A stretch of DNA of 64,000 nt from Proteus terrae (GCF_003144325.1 NZ_PENS01000010.1:146264-210263), one strand, 5' to 3'. Positions 36,192 through 48,453 are shown, counted from the first letter of the stretch. Translations and numbers: made by a program. Notes: generated from the letters alone by a model not told the origin.

Positions 36192-36287
36192 ATGATTAAA
36201 TATATATGTGCAATAAAAAGCGTAAAAACACTTTTTTTAACCTTTTTTATTAAAAGTACCTTCAGTATAATTCCAAGCTCGTTTTAA
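36192..36287 (+). CDS. Possible 31-residue small hydrophobic peptide
   Basis: The ATG at 36192 has a strong AGGGG (36182-36186) at good spacing and opens 31 codons ending in TAA at 36285. The peptide begins MIKYICAIKSVKT, continues with a hydrophobic stretch (LFLTFFI) and ends polar, resembling a small membrane or signal-like peptide. The LOG-family gene starts 21 bp later, so it might be its upstream leader. The codons are AT-rich like the surrounding spacer, so chance is possible. No homologue is recognised. Confidence 0.3.
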   Translation: MIKYICAIKSVKTLFLTFFIKSTFSIIPSSF

Positions 36288-36308
36288 CTAGCTAAAAGAG
36301 AATAAAAA

Positions 36309-36887
36309 ATGAATAAAATAAAATCTATCGCTGTGTATTGTGGTTCTAGTTTAGGGGCTTCACCTATTTATAAAGAACAAGCAATTATTTTTGCCAAAGA
36401 GCTGGTTAAACGTAATATCACCTTAATTTATGGTGGTGCAAGTGTAGGAATTATGGGTACACTCGCCGATACAGTGTTAGCTGAAGGCGGAAAGGTGATT
36501 GGCGTTATTCCTACGCTATTAGAAGGGCGTGAAATATCTCATAAAAATCTGACTGAACTGCATATTGTTGAGACCATGCATCAGCGTAAAAGTAAAATGA
36601 TTGAATTAGCTGAAGGTTTTGTCGCTTTACCCGGTGGCTTTGGTACATTAGAGGAGTTTAGTGAAGTCTTTACATGGAGCCAAATTGGATTACATCAAAA
36701 ACCTTTAGGCTTGCTTAATATCAATCAGTTCTATTCTCCATTATTAATGATGATTGATAAAATGGCGGATGAACAATTCTTACATGAAAAATATCGGAAT
36801 ATGGCGATTGTAGAACAATGTCCTATTCAATTATTAGATAAATTTGAAACATATATTGCCCCCCCTGTAAAAACCTACAACAAATAA
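36309..36887 (+). CDS. LOG family protein (TIGR00730 Rossmann fold)
   Basis: This 192-residue protein belongs to the LOG (Lonely Guy) family, whose active members hydrolyse nucleoside 5'-monophosphates, classically cytokinin ribotides, to free base and ribose 5-phosphate. The diagnostic PGGFGTLEE is at 108-116 and the GGASVGIMG loop at 42-50, with the paired Arg-Lys after HQ at 91-94. It resembles the short type I LOGs rather than E. coli PpnN. A GNAT gene follows 9 bp later, so the two form an operon. Its substrate in this organism is unknown. Confidence 0.88.
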   Translation: MNKIKSIAVYCGSSLGASPIYKEQAIIFAKELVKRNITLIYGGASVGIMGTLADTVLAEGGKVIGVIPTLLEGREISHKNLTELHIVETMHQRKSKMIELAEGFVALPGGFGTLEEFSEVFTWSQIGLHQKPLGLLNINQFYSPLLMMIDKMADEQFLHEKYRNMAIVEQCPIQLLDKFETYIAPPVKTYNK

Positions 36888-36896
36888 AGGTAAAAA

Positions 36897-37361
36897 ATGA
36901 TAATAATAAGAAAAGCAATTTTGTCTGATGTAGAAGAAATTAATACGCTTTACACTTATTTATTTAATGAAATGGCGAATTTACAACCTGATCGTTTAAA
37001 ACCGGGTAAGCAAGATGAAGCTTTTATTATTAATGGAGTAAAAAATGATAAGTTTCATCTTTTAGTGGCAGATTTAGACGGTAAAGTAGTTGGATTTAGC
37101 ATGGCGCAAATTCAAGAAACACCAATGTTTAACTGCTTGGTTCAGCGTAAATATGCTTATATTTATGATATTGTTGTCGATCCTTCTGTACGTAGCCAAG
37201 GCACAGGCAGTTTATTATTAACAGCGATGAAAGAGTGGGCTAAATCAGAAAGAATGACGCATCTTGAGTTATCTGTATTAGCTGAAAATAGTGCGGCTAA
37301 ACGTTTTTACGAGCGTGAAGGATTAAAAGAAGTGAGCACAGTAATGGGGATTGCTTTATAG
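36897..37361 (+). CDS. GNAT family N-acetyltransferase
   Basis: This is a 154-residue acetyltransferase of the Gcn5-related fold. The acetyl-CoA pyrophosphate loop is VRSQGTGSLLL (about 101-111), preceded by the beta strand YIYDIVVDPS. The AENSAAKRFYEREGL segment (about 130-144) is the typical motif B region. The substrate is unknown. It is co-transcribed with the LOG-family gene and ends before a strong bidirectional terminator. Confidence 0.85.
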   Translation: MIIIRKAILSDVEEINTLYTYLFNEMANLQPDRLKPGKQDEAFIINGVKNDKFHLLVADLDGKVVGFSMAQIQETPMFNCLVQRKYAYIYDIVVDPSVRSQGTGSLLLTAMKEWAKSERMTHLELSVLAENSAAKRFYEREGLKEVSTVMGIAL

Positions 37362-37409
37362 CAGATCCAATTTACGTTAATTCTCATAAGATTAAGTGCG
37401 TAGATAAAA

Positions 37410-37434
37410 ATAAACCCGCTTAAAGCGGGTTTAT
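37410..37434. terminator. Bidirectional rho-independent terminator
   Basis: ATAAACCCGCT-TAA-AGCGGGTTTAT is a perfect 11-bp stem between the GNAT gene and the convergent amidohydrolase gene. Confidence 0.8.
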
Positions 37435-37450
37435 TACTTATATTATTCAG

Positions 37451-39151
37451 CTAAATTGTGGGTTTCCCCGCAATGATCGTACACAATACCCTGACATTTT
37501 CAACATCTTCTGCCGATATTTCAAACAGGTTTCTATCTAATACAATAAAATCGGCAAATTTTCCGACTTCTAATGATCCAATTTGTCTATCCATATCCAA
37601 TGCTTGAGCTGCATTAATAGTGGCTGCGCGTAGGACTTCAATTAATGTTAGGTTACGATCATTATCAAGACGAGGACTTGCTGCATCTTTTTGGCGAGTC
37701 ATTGCGACTTTAAAATCGTACCATTCATTAAGTGGATCAATCGGCCAATCGCTACCAAAAGCGACAGTAACGCCAGCATCAATAAATTTGCCAGCAGTCT
37801 CTAAATAGTCACAGCGAGATTTACCCAGCATTTCAATATCTTTTTCGATATTGCTCTGTTCTTCTACCGCCCATTGGAAGGAGAGAAAAGGGTAGGTTTT
37901 TAGTTGTGTAAAACGAGCGTAATCTTTTTTACACATCAATTCATTATGAGCAAGCCCTGGTCTTATGTCTTTTTCAGGTAAGGCTTCACGCATCGCACTA
38001 ATGGCATTAAGAGCCGTACTAATTGCACCTTCAGCAACAGTATGAATATGAGGGTGATAACCAGCACGGGCAATTTCGGTGACTAGCGGCGTTAAAATTT
38101 CAGGTGGAAAATAGAGATCGCCAATATGATCAGAATCTTGCCAGTGTGGCGTGTCATCGGTACCAACATTGATACGATAAGGTGAGTGTAAGCGTGCTGT
38201 CATAATTGGCGCTTGCAATACACCATCAAGGAAAAGCTTGATGTGGCGGATCGCAACACTAGGTTGAGCATTTTCGCTGATTTGATGCCATTGTGAAAAA
38301 CGAGTGGCAGCATGGTGTACAGCGTTTGGAATATCTTCAATACAAGGTACATCATCCGGCGTGATTTCAACGGCATTCTCTACGCGAAGAGTCAGCTCGC
38401 CTGCTTTTCTTAATGCATTAAAGGCGCGTAATTGAGGCTCGCCTACACGCGCATCCATGATAGTGGTTACACCTTGTTCATTTAATAATTTTTGAACATG
38501 ACGGGCTATTTGCAGGTTTTGTGCTTCAGTTAGTGGCGGTAACTTGTCAATGGCTTGCATTGCTGGCGCATCTTCAAGAATACCAATAGGTGTTCTATCA
38601 CAATCACGTTCAATATTTCCATCTGGTGGATCGGGCGTTTCAGCGGTGATATTTAACAACTCTAAAGCGCGAGAATTAGCAAGAACACTATGACAATCGC
38701 TAGAAAAGAGCAAAATAGGGCGAGTCGTATTTAGGGTATCAAGGTGATAACGTGTCATTTGCACGCCTTCAGGTTGCATACCTTCACGATACCATGCGGA
38801 GACTTTTAACCATTCGGTATCACCATCAATAAAGTTTTCATCAAGGTATTTCTGAATACGCAATAAAATGTCATCGATAGAGAGCGATTGATAATCAAGA
38901 TGGCAACCCGCTAATGTTGCGCCACCCCAAAATGGGTGCATATGTGCATCAATAATGCCCGGCATGACCATTCTTCCCTGTAAATCAATCTGCTCAGTAT
39001 TTTCATTACAGTAAGAAAGTAACCCCTCTTTTTTACCAGAAGCAATAATTACACCTTGGCTGATCGCGATAGCATCAACAATATTGTTATTATGATCAGC
39101 AGTATAAATAAGCCCGTTGTAATAGAGAGTGTCTGCAATTTGAAATGTCAT
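37451..39151 (-). CDS. Amidohydrolase (YtcJ-like, Amidohydro_3 family)
   Basis: This 566-residue metal-dependent hydrolase is of the Amidohydro_3 / YtcJ type. The metal-binding HxH is His70-Met-His72 (GIIDAHMHPFWGG), and later ligands are likely in HTVAEGA (about 365) and FGSDWPIDPLN (about 475-485). The C-terminus returns to the small beta domain (GSLEVGKFADFIVLDRN). There is no signal peptide, so it is cytosolic. Substrates of this family are mostly unknown (amides, cyclic ureas, N-acyl compounds). It appears monocistronic; an inverted repeat lies just upstream at 39172-39198. Confidence 0.85.
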   Translation of the reverse strand: MTFQIADTLYYNGLIYTADHNNNIVDAIAISQGVIIASGKKEGLLSYCNENTEQIDLQGRMVMPGIIDAHMHPFWGGATLAGCHLDYQSLSIDDILLRIQKYLDENFIDGDTEWLKVSAWYREGMQPEGVQMTRYHLDTLNTTRPILLFSSDCHSVLANSRALELLNITAETPDPPDGNIERDCDRTPIGILEDAPAMQAIDKLPPLTEAQNLQIARHVQKLLNEQGVTTIMDARVGEPQLRAFNALRKAGELTLRVENAVEITPDDVPCIEDIPNAVHHAATRFSQWHQISENAQPSVAIRHIKLFLDGVLQAPIMTARLHSPYRINVGTDDTPHWQDSDHIGDLYFPPEILTPLVTEIARAGYHPHIHTVAEGAISTALNAISAMREALPEKDIRPGLAHNELMCKKDYARFTQLKTYPFLSFQWAVEEQSNIEKDIEMLGKSRCDYLETAGKFIDAGVTVAFGSDWPIDPLNEWYDFKVAMTRQKDAASPRLDNDRNLTLIEVLRAATINAAQALDMDRQIGSLEVGKFADFIVLDRNLFEISAEDVENVRVLCTIIAGKPTI

Positions 39152-39171
39152 TCTTCTACCTTGTATTGCTT

Positions 39172-39198
39172 TTTAAGCACATAAAACGCGTGCTTAAA
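39172..39198. promoter_or_regulatory. Inverted repeat upstream of the amidohydrolase
   Basis: TTTAAGCAC (39172-39180) and GTGCTTAAA (39190-39198) are perfect 9-bp arms, 21 bp before the start codon: a candidate operator or leader hairpin. Confidence 0.4.
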
Positions 39199-39368
39199 TG
39201 ATGATTCTGCTTATAGGGCATCTTGTTGCGTTTTGACGCGGGTGGTCATAGTAGAATTAAATCAGAGTGAATACTACAAGCTTATTACATCGACTTAACG
39301 AAAAATACGACTTAGAGGGCAATTAAAATGCTTAAAAAACAGATTAATACCTCTCTCTTTAAAAGGTG

Positions 39369-39403
39369 ATAAGGTAAGTTTAAAGAAGTTAGACTTACCT
39401 TAT
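39369..39403 (-). terminator. Possible terminator of moeAB
   Basis: ATAAGGTAAGT and ACTTACCTTAT form an 11-bp stem 17 bp after the moeB stop. The T tract is poor on both strands, so its function is uncertain. Confidence 0.4.
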
Positions 39404-39419
39404 TTAAGATAGAAAGTGG

Positions 39420-40187
39420 TTAGTTATCTGGTGATTTGGCAGAACACACTTCACAATGCGGATTTTTAGGTAATCTGAATTCACGAAATTGCATACGCAT
39501 GGCATCAAACATCAATACCTTACCATGTAGGTTTTCACCATAACCGGTGAGTAATTTAATGGCTTCAATTGCTTGTAATGTGCCAATTGTACCCACAACA
39601 GGCGCCATTATACCAGCTTCAACACAACTTAACGCATTATCACCAAAAAGATGGCTTAAACAGCGGTAGCAAGGCTCGTCATCTTGGTAGGTGAATACAC
39701 TGATTTGGCCTTCCATTCGAATGGCTGCACCAGAAACAAGGGGCTTTTTCTGATGAAAGCAGAGACGATTAAGTTGCTCGCGTACTGTCACATTATCAGT
39801 ACAATCCATAACAATATTATGTTGGCTAATAAGCTCTGCTAAAGCCTCATCTTCAAGTAATGCATCGACGGTTTCTATCGTGACATGAGGATTAATTGCT
39901 TCTAATGTCGCTTTTGCAGATAGCACTTTAGGTTGACCAATCGTGGCGTCTCGATGAAGAATTTGGCGCTGAAGATTAGAAAGGGAAACCGTATCAAAAT
40001 CTAATAATGTGAGTTTTCCTACACCTGCAGCTGTAAGATATTGTGAGGCACTACACCCTAAGCCACCTGCACCAACAATCAATACTGAGGCACTTTTCAG
40101 CGCCTCTTGTCCGTCAAAATCAAAACCCCTTAATACAATTTGGCGATTGTAGCGTAGCGTTTCTTCATCGGTTAATTCAATACTCAT
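39420..40187 (-). CDS. moeB: Molybdopterin-synthase adenylyltransferase
   Basis: MoeB is an E1-like enzyme that adenylates the C-terminal glycine of MoaD so that it can be thiocarboxylated. The nucleotide-binding motif is VGAGGLGCSASQYL (38-51). Two zinc-binding pairs, CYRC (near 172) and CEVC (near 246), are present. The 255 residues match the family. It starts 5 bp after moeA in the conserved moeAB operon. With moaACDE at 10-12 kb, it covers most of the Moco pathway in one window. Confidence 0.95.
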   Translation of the reverse strand: MSIELTDEETLRYNRQIVLRGFDFDGQEALKSASVLIVGAGGLGCSASQYLTAAGVGKLTLLDFDTVSLSNLQRQILHRDATIGQPKVLSAKATLEAINPHVTIETVDALLEDEALAELISQHNIVMDCTDNVTVREQLNRLCFHQKKPLVSGAAIRMEGQISVFTYQDDEPCYRCLSHLFGDNALSCVEAGIMAPVVGTIGTLQAIEAIKLLTGYGENLHGKVLMFDAMRMQFREFRLPKNPHCEVCSAKSPDN

Positions 40188-40192
40188 AAAGG

Positions 40193-41434
40193 CTATTCAC
40201 TTTTTAATAGAGAATTAAATAGCTCAATAGTAACAGTTTCACCAGCTGCAACTTTACCGCGTTCACGCTCTAAAACGATAAAGCAATTAGCGACACTAAA
40301 GGAGCTATAAACGTGTGAGCCTTGATGACCAGAGGTATCTACTTGCCATACACCTTCTGTATTAATACTTGCAATACCACGCTGAAAATCAAGGCGACCT
40401 GCTGATTTTTTCAATGGTGATTGTGCAATGGCTTGGAAACGTTGCGGAGCTTTCCAATGGCTAAAGCCTGATAGACGTGCAATTAAAGGCTGAACCAATT
40501 GATAGAATGTCACGGTCGCTGACACTGGGTTACCCGGTAAGCCGCAGAACCATGCATTATGTAATCGACCAAAGGCAAAAGGTTTTCCCGGTTTAATGGC
40601 AAGTTTCCAAAAACCAATTTCACCAATTTCATCAAGAATTTGTTTGGTGTAATCGGCTTCACCCACAGAAACACCACCACTGCTGATCACCAAATCTGCT
40701 TCTTGATCAGCCTTTTTAAAGGTTTCACGCAGTTTTTCCGGTGAATCAGGGATAACCCCTAAATCTAAGACTTCACATCCTAATTTTTCAAGCATTAAAC
40801 GTACCGCAAAGCGGTTAGTATCATAAATTTGACCCGCTTTTAATGGCTGGCCAATGGTTTGTAATTCATCACCCGTTGAGAAAACAGCCACTTTTAAACG
40901 ACGATAAACTTGTACTGTTGCTACACCTAAAGAGGCGATTAAAGGTAATTGCGCTGTTGAAAGCTTAGTGCCAGCCGGTAATACAATGTCATTTTCTTTA
41001 ATATCTTCACCAATACGGCGAATATTCTGGCCTTTTTTAGCAGGGTGTGGAAAACGAACACCATTTTCAGTCACTTCAGCTTCTTCTTGCATTATGACAG
41101 TATCAACACCCGCAGGAACCATTGCCCCTGTCATAATGCGTACACATTGCCCAGCAGGGAGTTCTCCCTCAAAAGGAATACCTGCGAACGATTTACCAGC
41201 AACAGGAAGTGGAGTTTGAGCTTCTAAGTCAGTGTAACGAAGTCCATAACCATCCATTGCCGAATTATCAAAAGGCGGAACATTCAGTGGAGATGTAATA
41301 TCTTCACTTAGAATATAATCTGCGGCGTTATTTAATGGAATGTTAAGGGTATTGGTAATTGCCAGCGGTTTTTCAAGTAGTTTTTCTAGCGCTTCATCAA
41401 GAGATAATAAACCGCTAACGTGACATTGACTCAT
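40193..41434 (-). CDS. moeA: Molybdopterin molybdenumtransferase
   Basis: MoeA inserts molybdate into adenylated molybdopterin, the last step common to all Moco forms. Its motifs are [12 protein letters not shown] (about 53-64), the MoaB/MogA-like core FSTGDEL and [13 protein letters not shown], and PGKPFAFG. The ATG at 41434 gives 413 residues with GGAG 6 bp upstream; an adjacent ATG (41437) and a TTG (41446) are less likely. It is first in moeAB. Confidence 0.95.
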   Translation of the reverse strand: MSQCHVSGLLSLDEALEKLLEKPLAITNTLNIPLNNAADYILSEDITSPLNVPPFDNSAMDGYGLRYTDLEAQTPLPVAGKSFAGIPFEGELPAGQCVRIMTGAMVPAGVDTVIMQEEAEVTENGVRFPHPAKKGQNIRRIGEDIKENDIVLPAGTKLSTAQLPLIASLGVATVQVYRRLKVAVFSTGDELQTIGQPLKAGQIYDTNRFAVRLMLEKLGCEVLDLGVIPDSPEKLRETFKKADQEADLVISSGGVSVGEADYTKQILDEIGEIGFWKLAIKPGKPFAFGRLHNAWFCGLPGNPVSATVTFYQLVQPLIARLSGFSHWKAPQRFQAIAQSPLKKSAGRLDFQRGIASINTEGVWQVDTSGHQGSHVYSSFSVANCFIVLERERGKVAAGETVTIELFNSLLKSE

Positions 41435-41643
41435 CATATACTCCAAGATCTATCGAAATGTTCTGTTTTATTTCATGATACTAATCTATCACGATGAACA
41501 TCATCATGTCAGAGATCATCTTGTGAATAGAAAGAAATGAAACTTCTTATTGCAAAAATGTTAACTGTCTGGGGTTAATGTGTTGCTTGTTCTGTTATTA
41601 ATGGGCGGCACATTAAAATGATAAAACAAAATAATGGATATCC

Positions 41644-42819
41644 ATGAATACTTCAAATCACCAAAGTCATTCAGCACAAGCTTTTCATATCGCTTTTAGT
41701 GGGTTTCTTGCTTTAGTGGTTGCAATGGGGATAGGGCGCTTTACATTTACACCTCAAGTGCCATTGATGATTGCAGAATATCAATTGACGCTAACAAGTG
41801 CGGGTATTGTCGCTGCATTTAATTATCTTGGTTATCTCGCGGGCTCTTATGATGCGATGAAAGCCGTTAAAGGTGTGGGATATCGTTTGTGGGCAGGTCT
41901 TTGGGGCGCGGTGATAATCACTCTGTTGTCTGCTTTTTTAAATGATGCTTTTACACATAGTATTGCGCGCTTTTTTATTGGCTGGGCAAGTGGTTGGACG
42001 TTAGTGCTGGTGGCTTCATGGGCTAATGAGTTACTGGCTCGTCTTAATCGGCCTGCATTAAGTGTGGCTGTTTATGCAGGAACGGGTGCAGGTATATTTA
42101 TTAGCGGTATTCTCGCCGTGCTAATTATGAAATGGCAAATGAGTGCGATGGCAGGGTGGTTAATTTATGGTTCTCTTGCTTTTATTTGTGCCATATATGT
42201 GAGCTACCATCTTCCGAAACCTTGGAAAATGAGTAGAGAAGAAGTAAAAGTTGCCCCTTTAACGCTCACTCCAGCGATGAAAAAGCTGATTTGGGGTTAT
42301 ACCTTTGCCGGATTTGGCTATATTTTACCTGCTACATTTCTTTCTCAAATGGCAGCCGAGCGTTTTCCGGGTAGCTTGATTGCACAATTTGTTTGGCCTG
42401 TTTTTGGTGCTTCAGCTGCATTGTGTATCGGGATCGCCATTTTAACGCGTAACATACTAAATACGCAGTTACGCTTAGCTATTACGCTTTGGTTACAAGC
42501 ATTAGGTATTTTGATTGCAGAGTGGATCCCGACGATAACAGGGCTTGCAATTGGCGCTTTCTTAATTGGTGGCGGTCTTATGTGCGCTGTACAACTTGCT
42601 TTTTTACGAGGCAGAGAACTAGCGCCTGATCATGGGCGTTATATGGCGGGTTTACTCACCACTTTTTATGCCATCGGACAATTAGTTGGCCCCGTAATTT
42701 CTTCACTTTCAACCGCATTAACAGGAAAATTAGAACCTGCACTTTATGTTGCTTTTATTGTGTTGATAATCGGTGGTTTTCTGGTGTGTTTAAAAGAAAA
42801 AAGAGCATCCGCAAGCTAA
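41644..42819 (+). CDS. YbfB/YjiJ family MFS transporter
   Basis: This 391-residue major facilitator protein has about 12 membrane helices. The opening FSGFLALVVAMGIGRFTFTP is characteristic of the YbfB/YjiJ family, whose substrates are not known. A soluble loop (about 190-210, KPWKMSREEVKVAP) separates the two six-helix halves. It is monocistronic, divergent from moeAB across 209 bp and 143 bp before folE. It marks the boundary between the two E. coli-like blocks. Confidence 0.85.
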   Translation: MNTSNHQSHSAQAFHIAFSGFLALVVAMGIGRFTFTPQVPLMIAEYQLTLTSAGIVAAFNYLGYLAGSYDAMKAVKGVGYRLWAGLWGAVIITLLSAFLNDAFTHSIARFFIGWASGWTLVLVASWANELLARLNRPALSVAVYAGTGAGIFISGILAVLIMKWQMSAMAGWLIYGSLAFICAIYVSYHLPKPWKMSREEVKVAPLTLTPAMKKLIWGYTFAGFGYILPATFLSQMAAERFPGSLIAQFVWPVFGASAALCIGIAILTRNILNTQLRLAITLWLQALGILIAEWIPTITGLAIGAFLIGGGLMCAVQLAFLRGRELAPDHGRYMAGLLTTFYAIGQLVGPVISSLSTALTGKLEPALYVAFIVLIIGGFLVCLKEKRASAS

Positions 42820-42962
42820 AAATAGTTCATACAAAAATGCAATAATTTCATAACGAAAAATGCGGTATCGCTGGATAATGTGATTGAGGTCATCTAAAGT
42901 GTAGGCTGTTGTTGCTAAGTGTGATAACAGCTACTTAATTAATGTGTTTATCGGAGAGTCCA

Positions 42963-43622
42963 ATGTCATCATTAAGTAAAGAGGCGCAATGGGTGCATGC
43001 TGCGTTAGTTGAACGCGGTTTGGAAACGCCTCTTCGTGAACCCAAACTCTCTCCAAGTGAGAGTAAACAGCAAATTGAACATCATATGACAGAAGTGATG
43101 AAGCTGTTAAATCTGGATTTGAGCGACGATAGTTTAGCTGAAACACCTCGTCGTATCGCTAAAATGTATGTTGATGAAATTTTCTCAGGGCTGGATTACC
43201 ACAACTTCCCAAAAATCACGCTAATTGAAAATAAAATGCAAGTTGATGAAATGGTGACAGTACGAGATATCACATTAACAAGTACTTGCGAACATCACTT
43301 TGTTACCATTGATGGTAAAGCGATTGTGGCTTATATCCCGAAAGATAAAGTGATTGGGTTATCTAAAATCAATCGTATTGTGCAATTCTTTGCTCAACGC
43401 CCTCAAGTTCAAGAACGCTTAACACAGCAAATTCTTATCGCATTACAAACGTTACTAGGCACAAAAAATGTGGCTGTTTCTATTGATGCGGTTCACTACT
43501 GTGTTAAGGCTCGTGGTATTCGTGATGCAACTAGTGCAACAACAACTACCTCGTTAGGTGGGTTATTTAAATCGAGTCAAAATACGCGTCAGGAGTTTTT
43601 GCGCGCTGTTCGTCATCTTTGA
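42963..43622 (+). CDS. folE: GTP cyclohydrolase I
   Basis: FolE converts GTP to 7,8-dihydroneopterin triphosphate, the entry step to folate and queuosine. The zinc ligands are Cys109, His112 and Cys180, and the [15 protein letters not shown] and [20 protein letters not shown] blocks are nearly identical to E. coli. The ATG at 42963, with GGAGAG just upstream, gives 219 residues; a longer frame from 42942 is not supported by homologues. yeiB follows by 14 bp as in E. coli. Confidence 0.97.
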   Translation: MSSLSKEAQWVHAALVERGLETPLREPKLSPSESKQQIEHHMTEVMKLLNLDLSDDSLAETPRRIAKMYVDEIFSGLDYHNFPKITLIENKMQVDEMVTVRDITLTSTCEHHFVTIDGKAIVAYIPKDKVIGLSKINRIVQFFAQRPQVQERLTQQILIALQTLLGTKNVAVSIDAVHYCVKARGIRDATSATTTTSLGGLFKSSQNTRQEFLRAVRHL

Positions 43623-43636
43623 GATTTTAAATAAAA

Positions 43637-45525
<1,889 letters not shown>

Positions 45526-45592
45526 TTAATGACGCAAATAATGAATGACTTTCATAATACTTAAGGCTACTTGAGCGGAGATAGGGAAGCAA

Positions 45593-45630
45593 GAAAAAAG
45601 CGCTTCATATTAAGTAATGACGCGCTTTTC
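45593..45630 (-). terminator. Rho-independent terminator of maeA
   Basis: Reading the minus strand, AAAAGCGC pairs with GCGCTTTTTT across an 18-base loop that can itself fold. It lies 28 bp after the maeA stop and is oriented with maeA. Confidence 0.7.
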
Positions 45631-45657
45631 AGAATGGTACTTAGTGTTTCAAGCTAC

Positions 45658-47355
45658 TTAGAACGAGGTTCTTTTGTAAATACGGTACTCTGGTGACCAA
45701 TAGTTACGTTCAATAGCTTCTTCTAATGCTGAATCAGAAGTTACGGTAGCAACACCTTGTACTTGAGCTTCTTTTGCAACTTGTTTTGCAATATAACGCG
45801 AAACTTGCTGAATATCAGCCAGTAAAGGTAACAGAGAACCATCACCATCTTTTGCCATTGGTGAGCAATCTGCTAATGCACGGCTTGCAACCATTAACAT
45901 GGCATCAGTAACACGTTTTGCACCACATGCGATAACACCTAGTCCAATACCTGGGAAAATATAAGAGTTGTTGCATTGTGCAATTGGATACTCTTTATCT
46001 TTGTATTTAACTGGTGCAAATGGGCTACCCGTTGCGACTAAAGCTTGTCCATCAGTCCAGTTGATAATATCTTCAGGACGTGCTTCTACACGAGAAGTTG
46101 GGTTAGATAATGGCATTACGATAGGGCGTTCACAGTGTTTGTGCATTTCACGAATAATTTCTTCAGTGAATAAACCTGCTTGTCCTGAAACACCAATCAA
46201 AATAGTCGGTTTTGCATTCTTAACCACTTCTAACAGTGAAATTGCATCGCTTTCGGTTTCCCAATCAGCAATAGTTTCGCTTTTTTGGATAAGTTTACTT
46301 TGGAAATCAAGTAGATTTGGTAGTTTGTCTGTTAATAAGCCAAAACGGTCAACCATAAAGATACGTTCACGCGCTTGCTCATCACTTAAACCTTCAGATT
46401 TCATTTGGGCAATGATTTGCTCAGCAATACCACAACCTGCAGAGCCTGCGCCTAAGAAAGTGACAGTTTGGTCTTTTAATTGGCGGCCAGCAGCACGACT
46501 TGCTGCAATTAAGCTACCTAAAGTAACAGACGCTGTACCTTGAATATCATCGTTAAAGCAACATAGCTCATCACGATAACGGTTTAATAAAGGCATCGCA
46601 TTTTTTTGTGCGAAATCTTCGAATTGCAGTAAAACATTTGGCCAGCGACGTTTAACAGCTTGAATAAACTCATCAACAAACTCGTTATATTCATCACCTG
46701 TAATGCGAGGATGACGCCATCCCATATACAGAGGATCGTTTAGACGTTGTGGGTTATTAGTACCAACATCAAGTACAACAGGCAGTGTGTACGCTGGGCT
46801 AATACCACCACACGCGGTATATAAAGAGAGTTTACCGATAGGAATACCCATACCACCGATACCTTGGTCACCTAGACCAAGAATGCGTTCGCCATCTGTT
46901 ACAACAATGACTTTTACGTTCTGTTTCGTGGCGTTTTGTAGCATATCGTCGATATTGGCACGGTTAGGGTAAGAGATAAATAAACCACGAGCACGACGAT
47001 AAATATCAGAGAAATGTTCACAAGCTTCACCTACAGTTGGTGTGTAAATGATAGGCATCATTTCAGTTAGGTGAGATTCCAATAGACGGTAAAACAGGGT
47101 TTCATTGGTATCTTGGATATTTCGTAGGTAAATATGTTTATCGTTATCGTTTTTGAAATCAAGATATTGGCGATAAGCGCGTTCAACCTGCTCTTCGATG
47201 GTTTCAACTGCTTCAGGCAGTAAACCATGTAAGTTAAAGGTGCTGCGTTCTTCTTCGCTGAAAGCACTACCTTTATTTAACAGGGGAAATTCAAGCAGGA
47301 TTGGACCTGCATACGGGATGTAGAGAGGGCGTTTACTTTCGTGTTCCAGTTCCAT
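45658..47355 (-). CDS. maeA: NAD-dependent malate dehydrogenase (oxaloacetate-decarboxylating), malic enzyme
   Basis: MaeA oxidatively decarboxylates malate to pyruvate with NAD. The blocks [20 protein letters not shown], the catalytic region [29 protein letters not shown] and the Rossmann motif [10 protein letters not shown] (about 300-309) are nearly identical to E. coli MaeA. The ATG at 47355 gives 565 residues, exactly the E. coli length; the frame opening at 47385 is not needed. It sits between sanA and cdd, a place it does not have in E. coli. Confidence 0.95.
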   Translation of the reverse strand: MELEHESKRPLYIPYAGPILLEFPLLNKGSAFSEEERSTFNLHGLLPEAVETIEEQVERAYRQYLDFKNDNDKHIYLRNIQDTNETLFYRLLESHLTEMMPIIYTPTVGEACEHFSDIYRRARGLFISYPNRANIDDMLQNATKQNVKVIVVTDGERILGLGDQGIGGMGIPIGKLSLYTACGGISPAYTLPVVLDVGTNNPQRLNDPLYMGWRHPRITGDEYNEFVDEFIQAVKRRWPNVLLQFEDFAQKNAMPLLNRYRDELCCFNDDIQGTASVTLGSLIAASRAAGRQLKDQTVTFLGAGSAGCGIAEQIIAQMKSEGLSDEQARERIFMVDRFGLLTDKLPNLLDFQSKLIQKSETIADWETESDAISLLEVVKNAKPTILIGVSGQAGLFTEEIIREMHKHCERPIVMPLSNPTSRVEARPEDIINWTDGQALVATGSPFAPVKYKDKEYPIAQCNNSYIFPGIGLGVIACGAKRVTDAMLMVASRALADCSPMAKDGDGSLLPLLADIQQVSRYIAKQVAKEAQVQGVATVTSDSALEEAIERNYWSPEYRIYKRTSF

Positions 47356-47454
47356 GAAAAATACTCTTGTAAGGCAGTTAGTCACATGACAATTGTAGAT
47401 CCTACAAAATAATAAAAATATGTACAGCTTATGTTATTTTTTTATGATTTTTAT

Positions 47455-47534
47455 GCTTAGAAATGAGAGATAGATACGGTTGTTACAACTTTTTCTGGTA
47501 AGCATCAGCAAAATTTACATGCTGATGCTTTTTT
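47455..47534 (+). ncRNA. Candidate small RNA in the maeA-cdd gap (plus strand)
   Basis: A plus-oriented terminator (47500-47534) has no plus-strand gene upstream of it. A good -10 hexamer, TATGAT (47443-47448), precedes it, though no convincing -35 is seen. A transcript from about 47455 would have a small GTTGT-T-ACAAC hairpin and a U-rich stretch (CTTTTTCTGG) before the terminator, like Hfq-binding RNAs. The 5' end is a guess, and no known RNA family was recognised. Confidence 0.3.
47500..47534 (+). terminator. Plus-strand intrinsic terminator between two minus-strand genes
   Basis: AAGCATCAGC (47500-47509) and GCTGATGCTT (47521-47530) form a 10-bp stem followed on the plus strand by a run of six T residues. 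On the minus strand the stem is followed by ACCAG, so it fits cdd poorly. Confidence 0.65.
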
Positions 47535-47568
47535 AGGAGAGATTTTTAGAGGAATAAGTTAAAACTTT

Positions 47569-48453
47569 TTACAAAGTGATACGTTGCATTTGGCGACAAC
47601 CTAAAGCAGTTAATGTTGCTTGTGTTGCATCCCATTGCGTTAAAACTGTCTCTGTTTTTTCGATTAAGACAGCAGATTCAATATCCATAACACTCTCACC
47701 CGCCATATTTAACAAAATTAATGCGGCTTGTAGTGGCGGTAAACTTGGGTTGAATGCGGCATTTTCTGCGTAACTACCTTGGAATATTTTGCCATTTTTC
47801 ATTTGAACAGCAATACCACTGTGCGACTCACTATAAGGAGCATGGCTACGATTCGTGGCTTGTAGCGCTTGCTGTGCTAATTCACTAGGGTTATCAATTT
47901 TGTAACCGTGATTAACTTTGTCCATTAATAAAGAGGTGATATTGAGATCTTTCGGGCCAAAGCTATCAGGTAAATAATCACCTAATGTTGCCATTTTTCT
48001 TCCCGGTAACTGAATTTGAATATGGGTGCCACTGTTCAATTCGTTCATAAACTGGCGACAGTGACCACAAGGTGTATAGTTAACGGTAACGGAGATCAAG
48101 CGAGATTCACCTTGTAACCACGCATGAGTCACAGCACTTTGTTCTGCGTGAACAGTTTGTTGTAGTGGGGCACCTGCAAATTCCATGTTGGCACCAAAGT
48201 AGAGATTACCACTTTCACCACGAGCAATAGCACCAACATTAAAATGAGATATCGGTGTCACTGCACAAGCAGCCGCGACTGGTAAAAGTGCGAGGGCTAA
48301 GGCATCATCATTACATTGTAACTGTGTTTTTATGGCATTGACCTGCTCTGCTGTAAACATTGCAGGGAATTCATCCTGCTCAAGATAAGGAGCAAGTGCT
48401 TGTTGTAACTGAGGGGATAAATCTGACCAAACTGCCTGAAAACGAGTATGCAT
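47569..48453 (-). CDS. cdd: Cytidine deaminase
   Basis: Cdd converts cytidine and deoxycytidine to uridine and deoxyuridine with release of ammonia. The zinc ligands His102, Cys129 and Cys132 and the proton shuttle Glu104 (HAEQS and PCGHC) have E. coli numbering. It is the long enterobacterial form with a degenerate second domain. The ATG at 48453 gives 294 residues, matching E. coli, with GGGAG 8 bp upstream. Two CRP-like sites lie 50 bp apart upstream, as in the E. coli CRP/CytR-controlled promoter. Confidence 0.96.
   Translation of the reverse strand: MHTRFQAVWSDLSPQLQQALAPYLEQDEFPAMFTAEQVNAIKTQLQCNDDALALALLPVAAACAVTPISHFNVGAIARGESGNLYFGANMEFAGAPLQQTVHAEQSAVTHAWLQGESRLISVTVNYTPCGHCRQFMNELNSGTHIQIQLPGRKMATLGDYLPDSFGPKDLNITSLLMDKVNHGYKIDNPSELAQQALQATNRSHAPYSESHSGIAVQMKNGKIFQGSYAENAAFNPSLPPLQAALILLNMAGESVMDIESAVLIEKTETVLTQWDATQATLTALGCRQMQRITL

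Noticed and set aside
45968..46543. A 191-codon open frame antisense to maeA
   Set aside because: It lies wholly inside the conserved malic enzyme gene and its translation resembles no protein. It is a codon shadow.
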